A stretch of 64,000 nucleotides of DNA from Stercorarius parasiticus (taxonomy: Eukaryota > Chordata > Aves > Charadriiformes > Stercorariidae). The stretch covers positions 1,504,886 through 1,568,885 of the forward strand of contig VWZL01000203.1 of assembly GCA_013396915.1 (NCBI GenBank), in the 5' to 3' direction. Numbering within the stretch: the stretch's first letter is position 1; the number at the start of each line of letters is the position of its first letter. Of the stretch, positions 25,861-39,470 are shown piece after piece. The translations under genes and the position numbers were made by a program. The notes beneath the pieces were generated by a model that saw nothing but the letters and a program-made list of their open reading frames with translations, was not told the origin of the DNA and ran no database searches.

Positions 25861-27030
25861 GTATGTGCAGGTGGCGTAACTACCTCAGGGCTGTAGGCTG
25901 TGGAGGTGGAAGAGAGCAGAGGTGAGAGCAATCATTTGCCCAGCGGCACTTCAGTCCAGGTGCCAAAGGTTATATCAACTATGCTACCCTGCTCCTTGGA
26001 AAACCTGTTCCTCAACACAAAAATAGAAACTGAGGCCTTGTGAGAGCCTTAGGAATCTGTCTCTTGTTTTGGTACTTACAAGGATGCTGGCTGAATCCGG
26101 AGTCTTGGTTTCTCTAAGTGATAGATATGGATCTGGCTCCATTCCTCAAAACACTATTGCATCTCAGCTCAGCTGCTGGGCTCTTTTGTGCTAGGTTTTA
26201 CATTCTTTAATATCTCCTGCTGTGACAATCACTATCTATTGACATTTTTTCCACCACATTCCCCAACAGGAAGCTTTCTTCAGGTTACTTTTTGTGACTT
26301 TTAAATGTAAGAACTGTAATGGGAAAATTCAGTTTGCCATAGGTGTACACTGGGGAGGTCTGGGGCAATCGTAGATAGCATCTGAAATAAAAAGAAACTC
26401 TCATGCAGAAAACCAGGCAAAAAATGGAAAACAAAAATTCTATACTCACGGTATTTAACATCAGTTGTACTGCAGCTGCAGTTATCCTCAAGAGTACATT
26501 AAAAAGCTTGGGACATTGAATTACAAATGCGTAATTCAGGTCATTCTTGTAAGTGGGCCTCACTGTAATATTACGCATGTTAATACTCCCATGTCTCATC
26601 ACAGCTCCAGTTTATTGAAAATAGCTTGCTGTCTAGACACATAACTAGATGATATTTCTATGTAAATATTTATTCCAAGATGCATGTCTTCTATAGACAC
26701 AATCAGACAAAGACAGCATTTACTGAATTCACTAATGAAACTAGTAGAAGCAAAGGGTTTGTCTTTTCCACTGAAATCAGAGTCCTGGGAGCTGGACTTT
26801 TACTTACTCTACCTGTCCAATGTCATGGTTGCTAATAGCAAAGTGTACGTTGCTGCCTCCCTGTTATTACTTAAAAAGAATCATTCATTCAACACAGTAC
26901 AAGGAAAATACTCTGCAGATAAATGGTGCTGAGGTACACCTTTGTCAAAAGCTTTTTAAAATATGCATTGTCAGGACTTTGAAGATCCACTACACTGAAC
27001 TTTGCTACAGTACCTCAAGAAAAACATGGA

Positions 27031-27056
27031 CCCTTATTTCCATCTCCAGGTAAGAA
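27031..27056 (+). promoter_or_regulatory. Combined splice acceptor/donor sequence (possible recursive splice site)
   Basis: A pyrimidine-rich run ending 'catctccag' is followed directly by 'gtaagaaag'. The AG/GT junction falls at 27,049/27,050. Recursive splice sites in very long vertebrate introns have exactly this juxtaposition. It would only matter if the window lies inside a long plus-strand intron, which is not shown. It could be chance. Confidence 0.15.
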
Positions 27057-28316
27057 AGAACATGGGAATGCAAAGTAACGATATTCTTGAAGGCAACGGC
27101 AAAGTGATGGTCAATTTGGCTTTAAGTCCAGGCTTCAGCTGCCCCTTTACACCAGTAAGGCCGGAGCCAATAAAATTCAAACAGTTCCAGCAGTATCCTC
27201 CACCAGACCTTTTGTACGTTATCTGGCAGACTAACACAGAAAAAAATGATCATCTATTGTAACGTACCTTTGTTTGAATGAAAAGGACTGCAGAAAATTA
27301 ATTTACATGGGTACTGAAGATAGAACAGAGAAACTTTAGGTAGTATCAAGTTTTATTTCAATTAACAGCACAAACTCAACTCGGTAATATGAGACATTGC
27401 CTGAGCTCCTTTCTTTGCCTGTTGAATTTCACTGAGCTCCCAAATGAGCCAGGTTTACAGGAACAGACACAATCTAAGTATTGTTTTGCTATGAAGTCAT
27501 TGTTTTATTTATTGCTTTAATAACTCTGCTAAGTATTTCACACTAAAAATTTAGAAGACCTTAGAAGATTTTGTTGTGAAGATCTTATTCTTTGGATGAC
27601 AGACACGACAGACAAATGCAAAACTGGTTTACTTTCCTGTCATGTGTGTAATCTCCCATTTTTCTCTTAGGCTTATGCCTATCCAATGCAATAGACCCTG
27701 CTTTTGAAGAGTGAATTTTTTATTACAAAGGACTGTACAAACTGAACAATAAATTATCTAAAGCCCTGTGCATGCAATTGCAAAGCACCATTGCTAGCTA
27801 TTCTGCAGTAAACTAAAAAGGCCAAAGATGTTAAAGATTCATCTCAAGCTCACTTGGAATCTGTATCCTTTGTCTGCAGTAGCTTCAGCTCTTTCGCTTT
27901 AATTATGCAGCTTTTTACTTTTAGAATAGTTCATTATTTTCTATGTGTATACCACTTTGTGTTATGCTAAACAGAAGAAAGCTGTTACATAGCAAAATTA
28001 CAGTAATTACTTTTTGTTTTGAGATACTTATATATTAAATGAGAATAAATTAATAATTTTCATCCTACTTGTGAAGCTCTAGCTATCTACCTGTCAATAT
28101 ATCTGCTTGTCCATCTATCTCGGTTTCAGCTTGGGCAAAATTTTTAATACATTCCAAAACAGAATATACCATTTATTTGGAAAACTATGAAATATGAATT
28201 TGGGAAATTTATCTGTGTGTGAAGTCAATGTGAATTGGCAGATAATTTGGATACATCATAAGCTTCAGTATTTATAAATTAGCATATATATAGCAAGAAC
28301 ACAACTAACCTAAAAA

Positions 28317-28332
28317 CCAACCAACCAACCAA
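28317..28332. repeat. (CCAA)4 simple repeat
   Basis: Four exact CCAA units in a row within A-rich sequence. Confidence 0.8.
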
Positions 28333-30444
28333 AACGCACCCAGCTCTAATAACAGGAAAATCCCCCACGTATTTTTTTCTTTCACTTCCACAGTCAGCCC
28401 CCTTGGTAACCTGAAATTCATACCCCATGTTGCCCCATTACTCCAATTTAATATGATATTACAGTGGTTTTGACATACCTTTTTCTTAGCTTGGCCACAG
28501 AAAACCAATAAAGCTAATGTGTTCTTTGCATGCTAAGACCTGAACCAACCACAAAGCAGTCTCTGTTCATCAGATACATCTCTGTGTTTCATTATTTTTA
28601 AGTTAACACATGCATATCTGTGGGGGAAAAAAAACAGTAAGAGAGAGTCAAGACAAGGGAGAGAGAAAAATGTTGCCATAGAATTTTAACACATCAAAGC
28701 TTGCAGGAAAAAGTCACCTTGCTTTAGACTCTCTATTTTTTAATTCCTTTTCTTGCTCTAAAATTAGCCACATCCAATTCAAAGCAGACATCTGGGCAAT
28801 CCTAAGGAAAGCAAGAGAGACCAGACCTGACATTCTCTGAAGCTCAGTCAACCTGAGAAAAAAAAAGTAATTTATCTTCTTTTTCCTTCTCTTTCTGAAT
28901 TAAATAAAGCGAAATGAGACAAGAGAAACTCCTATTGTGAAGCATAATAGAGAATGTCATTGCAGCTTTTCCTTAGATGATTCAAGGAGCTTGTTCTACC
29001 AGCGTGTATCTGATATGTTTTATAACGGAGTGGCAGACAATAGGTTAAATGCTTAATACAAGGCTGTGATTCAGTAGGCTAACTCCATTCAGAAAAAAAT
29101 AATGAAGCTTAAACCCTGCTATGATATTGGTTTCTCTGTTAGGTGTGTATGGTCTCCTGAGCAGGAATCCTTTATTTACAGATCTCCCCCACAAGTAAAG
29201 GAATGACTTAAGCATAACTAAGGAAAAAAGACAAGGAACAGTGAGGCAAATTCTCCTATGTGTTTCTGATGTGGACAGATTTTAGCTTATTTTTGTACAA
29301 GAGCAACTTTTTTGTCTCTTTAGGCAAAAAGCCATGATAATTTTGTCATATTCACTCTCGCCTTTCCTATTTATGTTAAAGAACTCTATGATGAGTGCCC
29401 TTGATTTCAGTGAGCAACCTCTGGAATGAAATAAAACCCCAGCTGAGTCAAAGAAGAAGAACTGAGCCCTCTAGAAGGAGGTAACTAAAGAGTTGAATGG
29501 AGGATGACAGGCAGCTACTGTGGAAAGCACTAAGTAGGCTGGATACGAGAGACCATTTGTAGCTGAGAGATGTGTCTGACTTCCATAGGCACAGACAGGG
29601 CAAGCAACGAAGTTTTTTGCTAGGATTCTTTAAAGCAAAACAGTCAAACTAGTTAAGAACAGAGTTTACAAAGCCTGTGGGAGGACATAAAATCACAATG
29701 CACAGAAAGTACCCTAACTGCTTTTTGCCCGCTGAATATTGGTGCTCACCAAATGGTAAATTGGTTGGTTTAGCTGGCGTTGCGAAATGTAGGATTCAAT
29801 TACCATTATCACCTAGCTGCAACTGTAGGTACTGGTTAACAACTTGTCTGGTCCCTATTTGAAACAAATCACATTCATTGCCTTAGCTTCAGCGGCATTT
29901 CCATAATTCTTCCCTGCACTGCAAGCTTTGTGCTTGCTTCTTTTCATATTTTTCTCCACTTCTCTTTCTTTTGGCCTCTCAACTGTTCATGTTAAGGAGG
30001 AAGTAATTTATTTTTCAGTGAATCCTTCAAAATTTTAAATGTTCCTTTTAAGTATCCCTACACATATTTCAAGCAGCTCCCTTCCAGCGTAAATAATCTT
30101 CATTACCTATGAATCCAGCTGGGCCCCTAATCCTCACCTTTACCTTAAGTATCATTTCTGTTCTATATTTCTGAAAGGTCAGCAACTAGTTTTGTTGGAA
30201 TACTTAAGCGAGCTGCGTATTATACTGTACAAAACACATGAAATAAAATGTTCTTGGTTGTTCTCTCTCCCTGGTTTCAGATACCAAACGCCCTGTTTAC
30301 ACGAGACATCTGCCTCATGCTATGTCTAAGTAATTTTAACTGTGCTTGTCATCTAGCTGCTGAACTGCTTATACTGGCTCCTCCATCTCTCTCTCCACTG
30401 GAGTAGCTGGCTACTGGGCTTAGAGACCGCCAGCGACTTTGATT

Positions 30445-30780
30445 TTTTTATTGTGCCAATGTAAAATACTTCCTGCTTATCCAAGATTAATTTAATCTGC
30501 CATCATGCTGCCCAGATCTCCAATGACTTTAAGTACAGCTAGGGAATTTCACACTCCTCTGCAGGCTATTATGAGCTGAAATAACTTAACCTTCCATCGG
30601 TTTTCAATAACTTGTTGTCTACTTCTTTTGCTGGCTTAGTAACGTGTTAAAAAACACTGGTCCCAATATTGACCTTTAGGACACTTCTCTATTGAGCATC
30701 TTTCAAGCTCAGAAACATTCATTTTATGTATTCTTAGAATTTAACATAATACCTAATTTCCAACATTATCTAGCCTTCGC
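30445..30780 (-). mobile_element. Ancient CR1 remnant (reverse transcriptase palm region)
   Basis: The reverse complement of CR1 coding DNA. The segment 'aacactggtcccaatattga' near 30,652 matches 'aacactggtcccagtactga' of the younger element at about 39,058. The preceding 'taatttaatctgccatcatg' and 'gcccagatctccaatgac' near 30,490-30,525 match the old-CR1 version of the stretch after the FADD motif. The order and spacing agree with the younger copy. It is heavily mutated with no frame left. Its 5' limit beyond 30,700 fades out. Confidence 0.72.
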
Positions 30781-31014
30781 AGTCTATTGATACTATCTTT
30801 ATTTTAAGTCTATACCAGTATTTCCTTTATGGATGAACATCCTGATTTATCTGAAATGTCCTGAGCCAGTATCTGTATGTAGTTTTTAACCAGTTAAAGA
30901 AAAAACACAACAATAAAACTCATGGTAGCACAAAAATATTATCATTATTAGTAGGATTATCTTGTTTTGCTGTTTAACACTTTGAATTGTAACATCACAA
31001 AATATTCTAAGGAG

Positions 31015-31155
31015 GAAATAAAATACCAGCCATTCCAATTCACTGATGTGGAAACTGGTATATGCTGTACCTTAAACTGCATGAAGAGTTAGTGGCAAAA
31101 CTCAGGGCTTCCAAATTCTAGTGTTTTCCCCACTGAGATGTGCTGCCTCTGTTGC
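31015..31155 (+). repeat. MIR-type SINE relic
   Basis: Plus-strand landmarks in MIR order: 'ccaattcactgatgtggaaactg' near 31,036, then 'gagttagtggcaaaactcag' near 31,087 and 'aaattctagtg'. It ends with 'ccccactgagatgtgctgcctct' near 31,129-31,150. The last segment corresponds to the MIR 3' 'ccactagaccacgctgcctct'. It is old but well enough ordered for a fairly firm call. Confidence 0.6.
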
Positions 31156-34100
31156 TGGCACAATACCTGTCTCCTTGTTACAGAACCTCAGCTGTTGTGA
31201 AGCATAATTTCTCAAGAATGCATAGGATCACTTTGTGGTTGTGAGCACCGAAAGGCAGTGCAAAGACATGGTGTGATGCACACAAAGAAAAGGTAACAAC
31301 TGATGTGTTGGCTTAGAAGGCACTCAGCTCCTGTTTATGGTGAGGCTGAGCAGGAAAGACACACAAGAAATAATAGGAGCTGAAAGAATTGTATTGGCTT
31401 TTCTTCTTCATTTAAAAAAAGAATCACAATGAAGTAATTTTATTTAACCCTGGGTAATAGTTTGATTTTGTATGAGTGTGAAGGAAACTTAAATTAGCTG
31501 GATAGTTAGAATGGATTTGTAAATGAATGAATGACCTTTGGAAGTAAAATCGCAATTCACACAAAATGAACATTTCCATTTTCTTTTGTTTCAAAATGTT
31601 TCTCATGATAGAATGTTTTGCAGAGAACAATCACATTCAAGCAAATCTGTGTGTCTTCAAGAAAAAAAAAAAGGTGTGTAGAAAATGTGTGAAAGAAGAG
31701 AGAGAAAAAAAAGAAGAATTTATAGGAATGAAACACATTTAGCTGTATAAAGAACAACATACATGAGATCCTATTCCAATTTCTAGACCCATTGATAACT
31801 CACCAGGGCCATTTAATATCCCACACACATACCTTTATCACCACAGCTGGAGGAGAAGTGATTGGTCCTAACTATAGCTGATGTGGCATACATTTAGGAA
31901 GTTCGGATTCCAGGAGAGGGAAATTGTTAGGGTTCAGAGAGATCAATGGTTTTTCCCAGTGATGAACTGGGAAAGATTCTTCATTTGATTCTCAGATGCT
32001 AATTGTGTTCCAAACATCTAATTAATTCTGTAGGATGTTTTTGTTCTGTTTAGTTGTTCCTGCCCACTCCCGCCAGCTGAGATTGCAGGTTCAGAACCAT
32101 AATAGTTTCCCAGGGATGAGGGTGATGCTCACTGTTTTGGGAAGTGGCCAGGATCCACGTTGGCTAATAGAGAGACAGGATCACTCTAACGGCTTTTAAA
32201 GCCTAATTGTGGAGACAAGAATCACAAGGTTTCTTGTTTATCCCGCTTTTTGCATTTTCATGCAAAATGAGTCACTGCCAGCTATACCATCTCAAACGGT
32301 GTGCTAGACACCCTCTGAACGTGTTGAAGAAAAAGATACTTCTTTTCCCCTGCAAACAACATGGGGAATATATCCGACCAGCAAAAAGATGTGAGTATAA
32401 ACCTGCTGTCATATCTGTGCTGTTGTGGTCTAGCAAATATGGGTAATGATATCTGCAAAGATATAGCAATATGGGCTACAATGCGTGTCAACATGCAGCA
32501 TGTGAATGCTTTGGGGGCTTCTGGTTAAAGTCTGTGTTATAACTTGTGCTGAGTTATATTTGTGACTACTGTTACTAAAGACAGCAAAAGTAATTTTATA
32601 CAAGTATGTTATTATGAGCTATTGGAAATCTGCCCTCATGGGACTCTGGAGCAAATGCACTGTGCTGGGTTTCTCTATATTTAGATATCTGAACGACAGA
32701 TGTCCACTTGTGAGCTAGTTACCTTGAGTATGTGGTTAATTTGACCCAATTTAGACAAATAGTTCAGGAGGGAATTCATGACAAGTGCACCAGGCTTCTT
32801 CTTGCAAGAAGAGTATACCTGGCTAGCTTATGCATAAACATTTGTGTAGGAAACACATGCGTTTACTCCCAGTGAAGCTGTCTTTTAAAAGAGATTGCTT
32901 TGTGTAACAACAAACAAACTCAGGGTAAGGGTACTGGGCTGGGGTAAAGGCCTGAACAAATCTTAACCTGCATTCGAGCAGGTTTTGGCTCAAACCAGAC
33001 TGCTATCTGTTGATGGCTTTTTCTTTTCTTTTTTTTTCCCTTTTTTCATTTTTAATCCTGATTTCTTGGTTCATCTGAATTTTCAACAGAGTCAACAGAG
33101 GCAGATCAAGACAAAGGTACCAGGGAAAACTCAGGCCGGAAGCAGTTATGTTCTGTAGCATTAATAGTGCTGTCACCCCCTTAAACATTAAAACTAATCT
33201 AGGTTGAATCTCTATATCCTCTACTGAGGCTTTGAAGAAGGATGTAATGAAATTTTGAAAAGAATTTTCTCTTTTATCTGTTCCTGCAGTAACTATAAGA
33301 GTTTCCTTCTCCCCTACCCCTTTTCTTTTGCAAAAACACACAACAATCTGTTAATTAGTTGTTGTTCCTAGAACAGAATATTTTATTTAGGCATTTCTGT
33401 GCTGAATGTTGAGTGGTAAATCTTTAGTGGTGGCCATGCGTTTGCAAGCACTACTCCAGACACATTTCGTTACTGCAGAGCTTTGCTTGGTGCTTATTGG
33501 GGTTCCCTGCAGCCACTTGCAGTTAAAGGTCAGAGATGAAAAGCCCAGATTTCACAGAGAGGGGAGCACTGACTTGACTCTGCAAGGCTTTTCATGAGAA
33601 TAAGCTTGCCACAGAGATGAAAGCGGCTAAGGTGGGCAGAGCACTCTAGCTGGGCTGCTGAAATGAGCTGGTATCTAGCAACAAATTAAGGCCTCACGGT
33701 GGTAGTAGGGCACCACCTGTAGCTGGGTTAAGCACGGTGTATACTAGTGCAATCTAGCCGGCATGCAGTTCTGATGGTGTAGCATGAGAATCTGGGTGCA
33801 CAAAACATCATACCTTCTGAGTTGCTGAGAGAGTAAAATTGCTTGTGTGCAAGCTGCCCCAGTCACCGTCTTCTTGCTGCTCCTGTATTCTTTTACTTGT
33901 GGCTCTTAAATTGAACAAAGAGCCTTTGCAATGTATTTCTTTCCTGCTCAACAGATCTGTGTGGCAAATCACAGAAGTATGAGCCATCTTTCACAGCACA
34001 GACGTTTAAGTGGTTAAGTTATACAATTCTATACGGGAATGATAAAATTTTATGAGTGGCTTATTTGGGAAACATGTAGACCTGGAAAATATTGTCTCTT

Positions 34101-36600
34101 AGCACTTAAGACCAGAGGGAAGTGATTAGCAAAACTTTCTCATATAATTATGCTATCTTTGCTTAATCCTTTGTGCTACTACCATTTTTCCCAAATTTTT
34201 TTTTTCAAACCTTTTTCCAGCCAAAGAGAACAAATTGTACTTTACAAATAGTTTATAGATTAATGGGAAAGGTCATTCGTGTTCCAGGACTTTCCTGTTG
34301 TCACATTATCCATCACAGCTTTCAATCCAAGGCTCTGATCTGCTTTTGTTTCATTGCTAGATTCAAGCATGCATCTTTCCCAGATGAACTTTCACAGGTC
34401 CATTATTCCTTCTGTGCAGTGTGAAGATCAGTTCCTGAATGGACAGTGAAGAGCTGAAAAACTCTGGTGTGGGAATGGCAGAAGTGAACAAAAGGGCAGG
34501 CAGTGCCACAAATCTTGCAAGTATCCTCTGCTTTCAGGAAAGGAAGTCATTGCCGAGTCACATAAGCTACAACATCAAAAGTACTGGCTGTTGTACTTAA
34601 AAATTAATATCACTCTCCTGTGAATTTGGGAGACAATTGCATTTGTAGGACAAGGCAAAGAGTGAAACCACTCAGAATGACACAATGGCTCATGACCAAA
34701 ATATCACATATCCACATAGTTTCTTTGGAGCTCAGTGAGGAAAACATGGAGGTAGGAGGCTGTCTGGAATGTGTAGAGCTCACTTGTTTTGCCACTCACT
34801 GAATTGTCTGACTGCGTAAGAAAGGGAAATTTAGCCGATTTCTAAAGCAATGAGATGTTAAGACTCTGGGCTGAGGCTGCCTTTTAGAGTAGATTTGCAT
34901 AGTAATAATGTGATGGTAGCAGTGTCTGGTTTTGAGTGCAGGATGAGAAGTGTGGTTAATTTGACATCGCCTAGGAGACCTGTTCCACTGAAGCAGAGAG
35001 GATACGCGTTAGCGTGATGCTGTAGGGTGAATCAGTGTTAAAGACATGCCTAAAACTCCTGCCTGTTCCTGGTCTGATTTTGAACCACTGCACAGCTTCC
35101 TATATTTTCATTTCTCCTCCTAGCTGAAAGAAAAGGGGTAAGGGAAGGAAGGCAATTGAGGATTACTAGAAGGTAATTGAATGAAACCCCATTATCAGTC
35201 TGGGATTCCTTTCTAGGAAAAGGCACAGCTCAATTTTATTCCTAACCTTTCCAGCAGATACTTTCTCTTGCCCCTGCAAACCACCTCAGAGAGTCTCTTG
35301 CTCTCAATCTAAATAATGTGCATTCACCAAGAGAATGGTGGTTGGAGAAAGACATTCCAGTGCTGCCCACATTATTAAGAAAAATGTCACCACAAACCAC
35401 CTAACACATTCCTCGAATTACAAAAGCTAAGTGTACACAGCATCTATAATGAACGAACCATTTCCTGTGTAAATGCTAGGAAATCCAAGAGAGATTAGCC
35501 TGAGTAATGGAGTTAAAATCAAGCTAATTTGTTTGTGAGATTATTGGCAAGTGAAAAATCTCCTTCACAGCTTTGTTAGGCAGAGGGGTGGAGAAACTCT
35601 TGTGTGTTAGGCTCAGAGGCAATCAATGTAAATTTGTTTTTATCAATATACTTGGCTTTGCTGAATTAAATGAGTTATATTCCCAGCTGCGTGGCTGAAC
35701 CTGGACAGAGTCCAATGCAACCAAAGGTCTGCAACAAAAGGTTTGGATCTGTGGAAGTATAAGGTGAGAGAGAGGAAGGAGGGCTGTGAACAGCTCTGGA
35801 GCTGAATGGGGATACACTATATATAGAGGGAAGAGCAGGATTCACAGTGCTGCTTTACTTTGTGTGATGTGTGCCTGGCAACGTAGGAAATAGTGATAAG
35901 AACTCTGAGAAAATGCTGATCCTCATTTTGGATTTTTTAACTTTATGCAAAATGTTAATGTCTCTACAGCTCCTTTTCTTTGGCTATCCATTCTGTGCCC
36001 TTTCTTACATCTGCCTTCCTTTCAGACATTCTCTCCCTGGTCCCAAATGCCCCTTCTTCTTAACAGCCTCGCTTTACAACATCTGTTTCTTCATGCTCTC
36101 TCCACCCACTGCACGCTTCCCATGACCAGTCCCACCTGTCCCTGTCTCTCCGCTCTGCTGTCCTCACTGTCTTGTTCCCTCCCCTTTCCTTCATGGTAGC
36201 TTTGAGTGGAAAGCAAAATGGCTGAAGTCTCCGTCCCATGGAACTGCCTTGTAGCTTTTCTATTGACTTCAGTAGTTGTAAGTGGAAGCAATTTGATGAG
36301 ATGCTAAGCACGGGATTCAGAGAACCTATGATTTTTCATCCTCCTTTACCTGCTAAAATGTCCCCTAGTATATCTTCAGCTTCATACATAGGTAATAGGG
36401 TTTTCCACTTAAAATTTAGAATTGTCTTGGGAAAGAAGTTTATTCTTCAAATGAAAATTCTGAAACAACATACAGTTTTCCTTTTATTTCAACTGAAAAT
36501 ATCTTATTAGTTGAGATTTTCAGTGTTGAAAAGCTGAAAAGCAATGGTATGTACTAAAAAATCGGACAACTGGAAGAGGACTAATCTGACCAGTAGTAGG
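31156..36600. other. Long non-coding stretch
   Basis: No gene was recognised. There are short poly-A and poly-T runs (31,660 and 33,030 regions). A pyrimidine-rich section at about 35,960-36,200 has marked C+T excess on the plus strand. All frames are shorter than 115 codons and without motifs. Confidence 0.5.
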
Positions 36601-36725
36601 TGTCTCTGCTAGATCTCCATTTAAGATAGTCTCTGTAGTCTCATACAGTGGAGAGTGGTCTCATCTCAGTGGAGAGAGGCAGTCATTTTAAGACCATTAT
36701 TCATCTTGAAGAAGATATTTAAAAT

Positions 36726-36860
36726 AGGTCAGATGAATCACACCTTAAATGTACCTATTTCTCTCCATTGACTATAAAGGAAACCGGGGTGACTAGCTCT
36801 GAGGTTGACGCCTACACTATGGATGTCTAAAGTTAGGTAAGATGAATCCCACCCTAGCTG
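36726..36860 (+). repeat. Dispersed repeat, unidentified family, copy A
   Basis: This resembles a second stretch at 61,252-61,356 in the same orientation. Both have 'aggtcagat' followed exactly 28 bases later by 'cctatttctctc', then 'attg', and about 60 bases on 'gatgtc'. Copy A also contains an internal near-direct repeat: 'aggtcagatgaatcacac' at 36,726 and 'aggtaagatgaatcccac' at 36,835, 109 bp apart. I cannot name the family. The low identity suggests an old element. Confidence 0.5.
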
Positions 36861-37039
36861 TCATCTTAAACACTCATCGTAACGTCATTTCTTTTCCTTT
36901 ATTTTTAAACTAAAATTCTCAAGAGCAGAACAACATTTTAAGATGAAAAATATTTCAGCTTGACAATTCCCATAAAAAGATCAATTTTGTGTCGAATTTT
37001 ATATTTCCCTTAAAAAAGTTTCAGTCTTGACAAAACTAC

Positions 37040-37057
37040 TTTTTTTTTTTTTTTTTT
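37040..37057. repeat. Poly-T run (18 nt)
   Basis: An uninterrupted T run; possible tail of a minus-strand retroposition or simple slippage. No recognisable element body flanks it. Confidence 0.85.
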
Positions 37058-38099
37058 CAATGAAGAAAGCTTTTTAAATGAAAAATGTGACCTGAGTCTC
37101 CCTGGCACATAAAAAGCAGAAGGGAGTGTTCCACCCTATTTGTCCTTGGGCGCTGGTGCTAATACAGCTTCATTGGGGCCGATTTCTGTCAGTAGTAGTG
37201 GTAATTTCATGACCAAGTCATTAGGAGCTGGGCTAAGAACTGCCAATCAGTTTCACATGGCTTTGTTTCTGTTGTCAGGTGGCAATAGCTTCTGGTCACT
37301 ATTGAACTGGACTACATTTGCACCCGTGGCCTAGAAGAGAAAAAAAAATAAAATATTACCAGTTCTTTAATCTATCCGGTTCAGCAAAATTGCTTCGTAT
37401 CAAAATGTATCATTTATTTCCTTATACCTGCCTAGCAGGACTGTAACTATAACAAACCACCTCAAACAGCGCTAGGATGTAGTAATATAGAGCAATTTAA
37501 GCATAATGGAGCTCAGCGCTTTCTAGTACTGTGAGATGACAGGTTTTGGAGGGCAAGATATAAGGTGAGGAACAATTGCTTGTCTTATCCCCAGCCAGCA
37601 GTCACTGTCTATAAACATTCTACCTATTCATGTTTGCTGGGTCAGGAGGGATTTTCAGAACACTTTGAAACCTGCATTAAAACTGTCTTAGACTTTGAAA
37701 AGGCCTAAGGTAATTTTCTTCTGCCTGCTGTGACTTTCTTTTCCAAGTCCTAAAACTGCATGACTGATAGGTGGGTAATTTCTGAATTTCAACTTACATC
37801 CTTCATCTTGGCTGGTAATAAACCTGAAAAGAGTGTCCTGGTGTGGGGAGCAATTGTAGCTCTATGCATTAGTCTATGTGCTCCTTTTACATTTGTCCAT
37901 TCGATACATTTTCCATTTGTCTTTCCCAAGTCAGATTGAATGAGTTGAGAGAAATCAATGTCTCTTTGTAACCTCTGAATATTTTTCTTTCCCAGTAGAG
38001 TACTTCTGTAAACGGTGGTTAAGTTGAACAGCAGCAAAGTCAAGATTTGTTGTCACTAAGGTCAACAGCAAATTCTCAATTGGATCAGTCATTCACTTT

Positions 38100-39470
38100 C
38101 ACAGAATCACAGAATCATAGAATGGTTTAGGTTGGAAGGGACCTTAAAGATCACCTGGTTCCAACCCCCCTGCCATGGGCAGGAACACCTCCCACTAGAC
38201 CAGGTTGCTCAAAGCCTCATCCAGCCTGGCCTTGAACACCTCCAGGGATGGGGCATCCACAACCTCCCTGGACAACCTGTTCCAGTGCCTCACCACCCTC
38301 ACAGTAAAGAATGTCTTCCTGATATCCAACCTAAATCTACCCTTTTTTAGTTTGAGGCTGTTACCCTGTGTCATATCATAACACTCCCTGATAAAGAGTC
38401 CCTCCCCATCCTTCCTGTAAGCCCCCTTTAGGTACTGGAAGGCTGCTATAAGGTCTCCTCAGAACCTTCTCTTCTCCAGGCTGAACAACCCCAACTCTCT
38501 CAGCCTGTCCTCATAGCACAGGTGCTCCAGCCCTTTGATCATCTTCGTGGCCCTCCGCTGGACCCGTTCCAACAGGTCCATGTCCTTCTTGTGCTGAGGA
38601 CTCCAGAGCTGGACACAGTACTCCAGGTGGGGTCTCACCAGCGCAGAGTAGAGGGGCAGAACCACCTCCCTCGACCTGCCGGCCACGCTTCTTTTGATGC
38701 AGCCCAGGATGCGGTTGGCTTTCTGGGCTGCAAGTGCGCATTGCCTGCTCATGTTGAGCTTCTCGTCCACCAGCACCCCCAAGTCCTTCTCCTCAGGGCT
38801 GCTCTCAAGCCATTCTCCACCCAACCTGTATTTGTGCCTGGGATTGCCATGACCCAGGGGCAGGACCTTGTGCTTGGCCTGGTTGCGAACCTTCATGAGG
38901 TTTGCACGGGCCCACCTCTCAAGCCTGTCCAGGTCCCTCTGGATGGCATCCCTTCCCTCCAGCATGTTGACCGTGCCATACAGCTTGGTGTCGTCAGCAA
39001 ACTTGCTGAGGGTGCCCTCAATCCCACTGTCCATGTCACCGACAAAGATGTTTAACAGCACTGGTCCCAGTACTGACCCCTGAGGAACGCCACTCATCGC
39101 TGGCTTCCATACGGACATTAAGCCATTGACTGCAACCCTTTGAGTGCGGCCATCTAGCCAGTTCCTTATCCATTGAGTGGTCCATCCATCAAATCCATGC
39201 CTTCGCAATTTAGAGACCAGGATGTATTGTGGGACAGTGTCAAACGCTTTGCATAAGTCCAGGTAGATGACGTTGGTTGCTCTCCCCTTATCTACCAATG
39301 CTGTGGCAACATCACAGAAGGCCACCAAATTTGTCAGGCACGGTTTGCCTTTGGTGAAGCCATGTTGGCTGTCACCAATCACCTCCTTATTTTCCATGTG
39401 CCTTAGCAGAGATTCCAGGAGGATCTGCTCCATGATCTTGCCAGGCACAGGGGTGAGACTGACTTCACTT
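38100..39470 (-). mobile_element. CR1 LINE, 5'-truncated, about 1.37 kb
   Basis: This is the best preserved transposon in the window. Its 3' end (plus 38,100) shows the CR1 terminal repeats ('cacagaatcacagaatcata'), followed by 'ggttggaagggacctta' and the 3' UTR. The ORF2 coding remainder runs to about 39,465. Homology ends abruptly there, inside the reverse transcriptase domain just upstream of a V-S-L-T-P-V-P-G-K segment. The endonuclease and the N-terminal part of the reverse transcriptase are missing, which is usual for CR1 insertions. No target-site duplication was seen, which also fits CR1. Low decay implies a much younger insertion than those at 10,080 or 44,065. Confidence 0.96.

Larger units (their letters stand above)
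25861..30444. other. Long non-coding stretch
   Basis: No gene was recognised. Frames are 105 codons or shorter without motifs. Notable small items are a combined acceptor/donor sequence at 27,031-27,056 and a CCAA simple repeat at 28,317-28,332. The texture is AT-rich and largely unique. Confidence 0.5.

Noticed and set aside
38522..39055. 177-codon plus frame over the CR1 element
   Set aside because: Antisense shadow of the reverse transcriptase frame.
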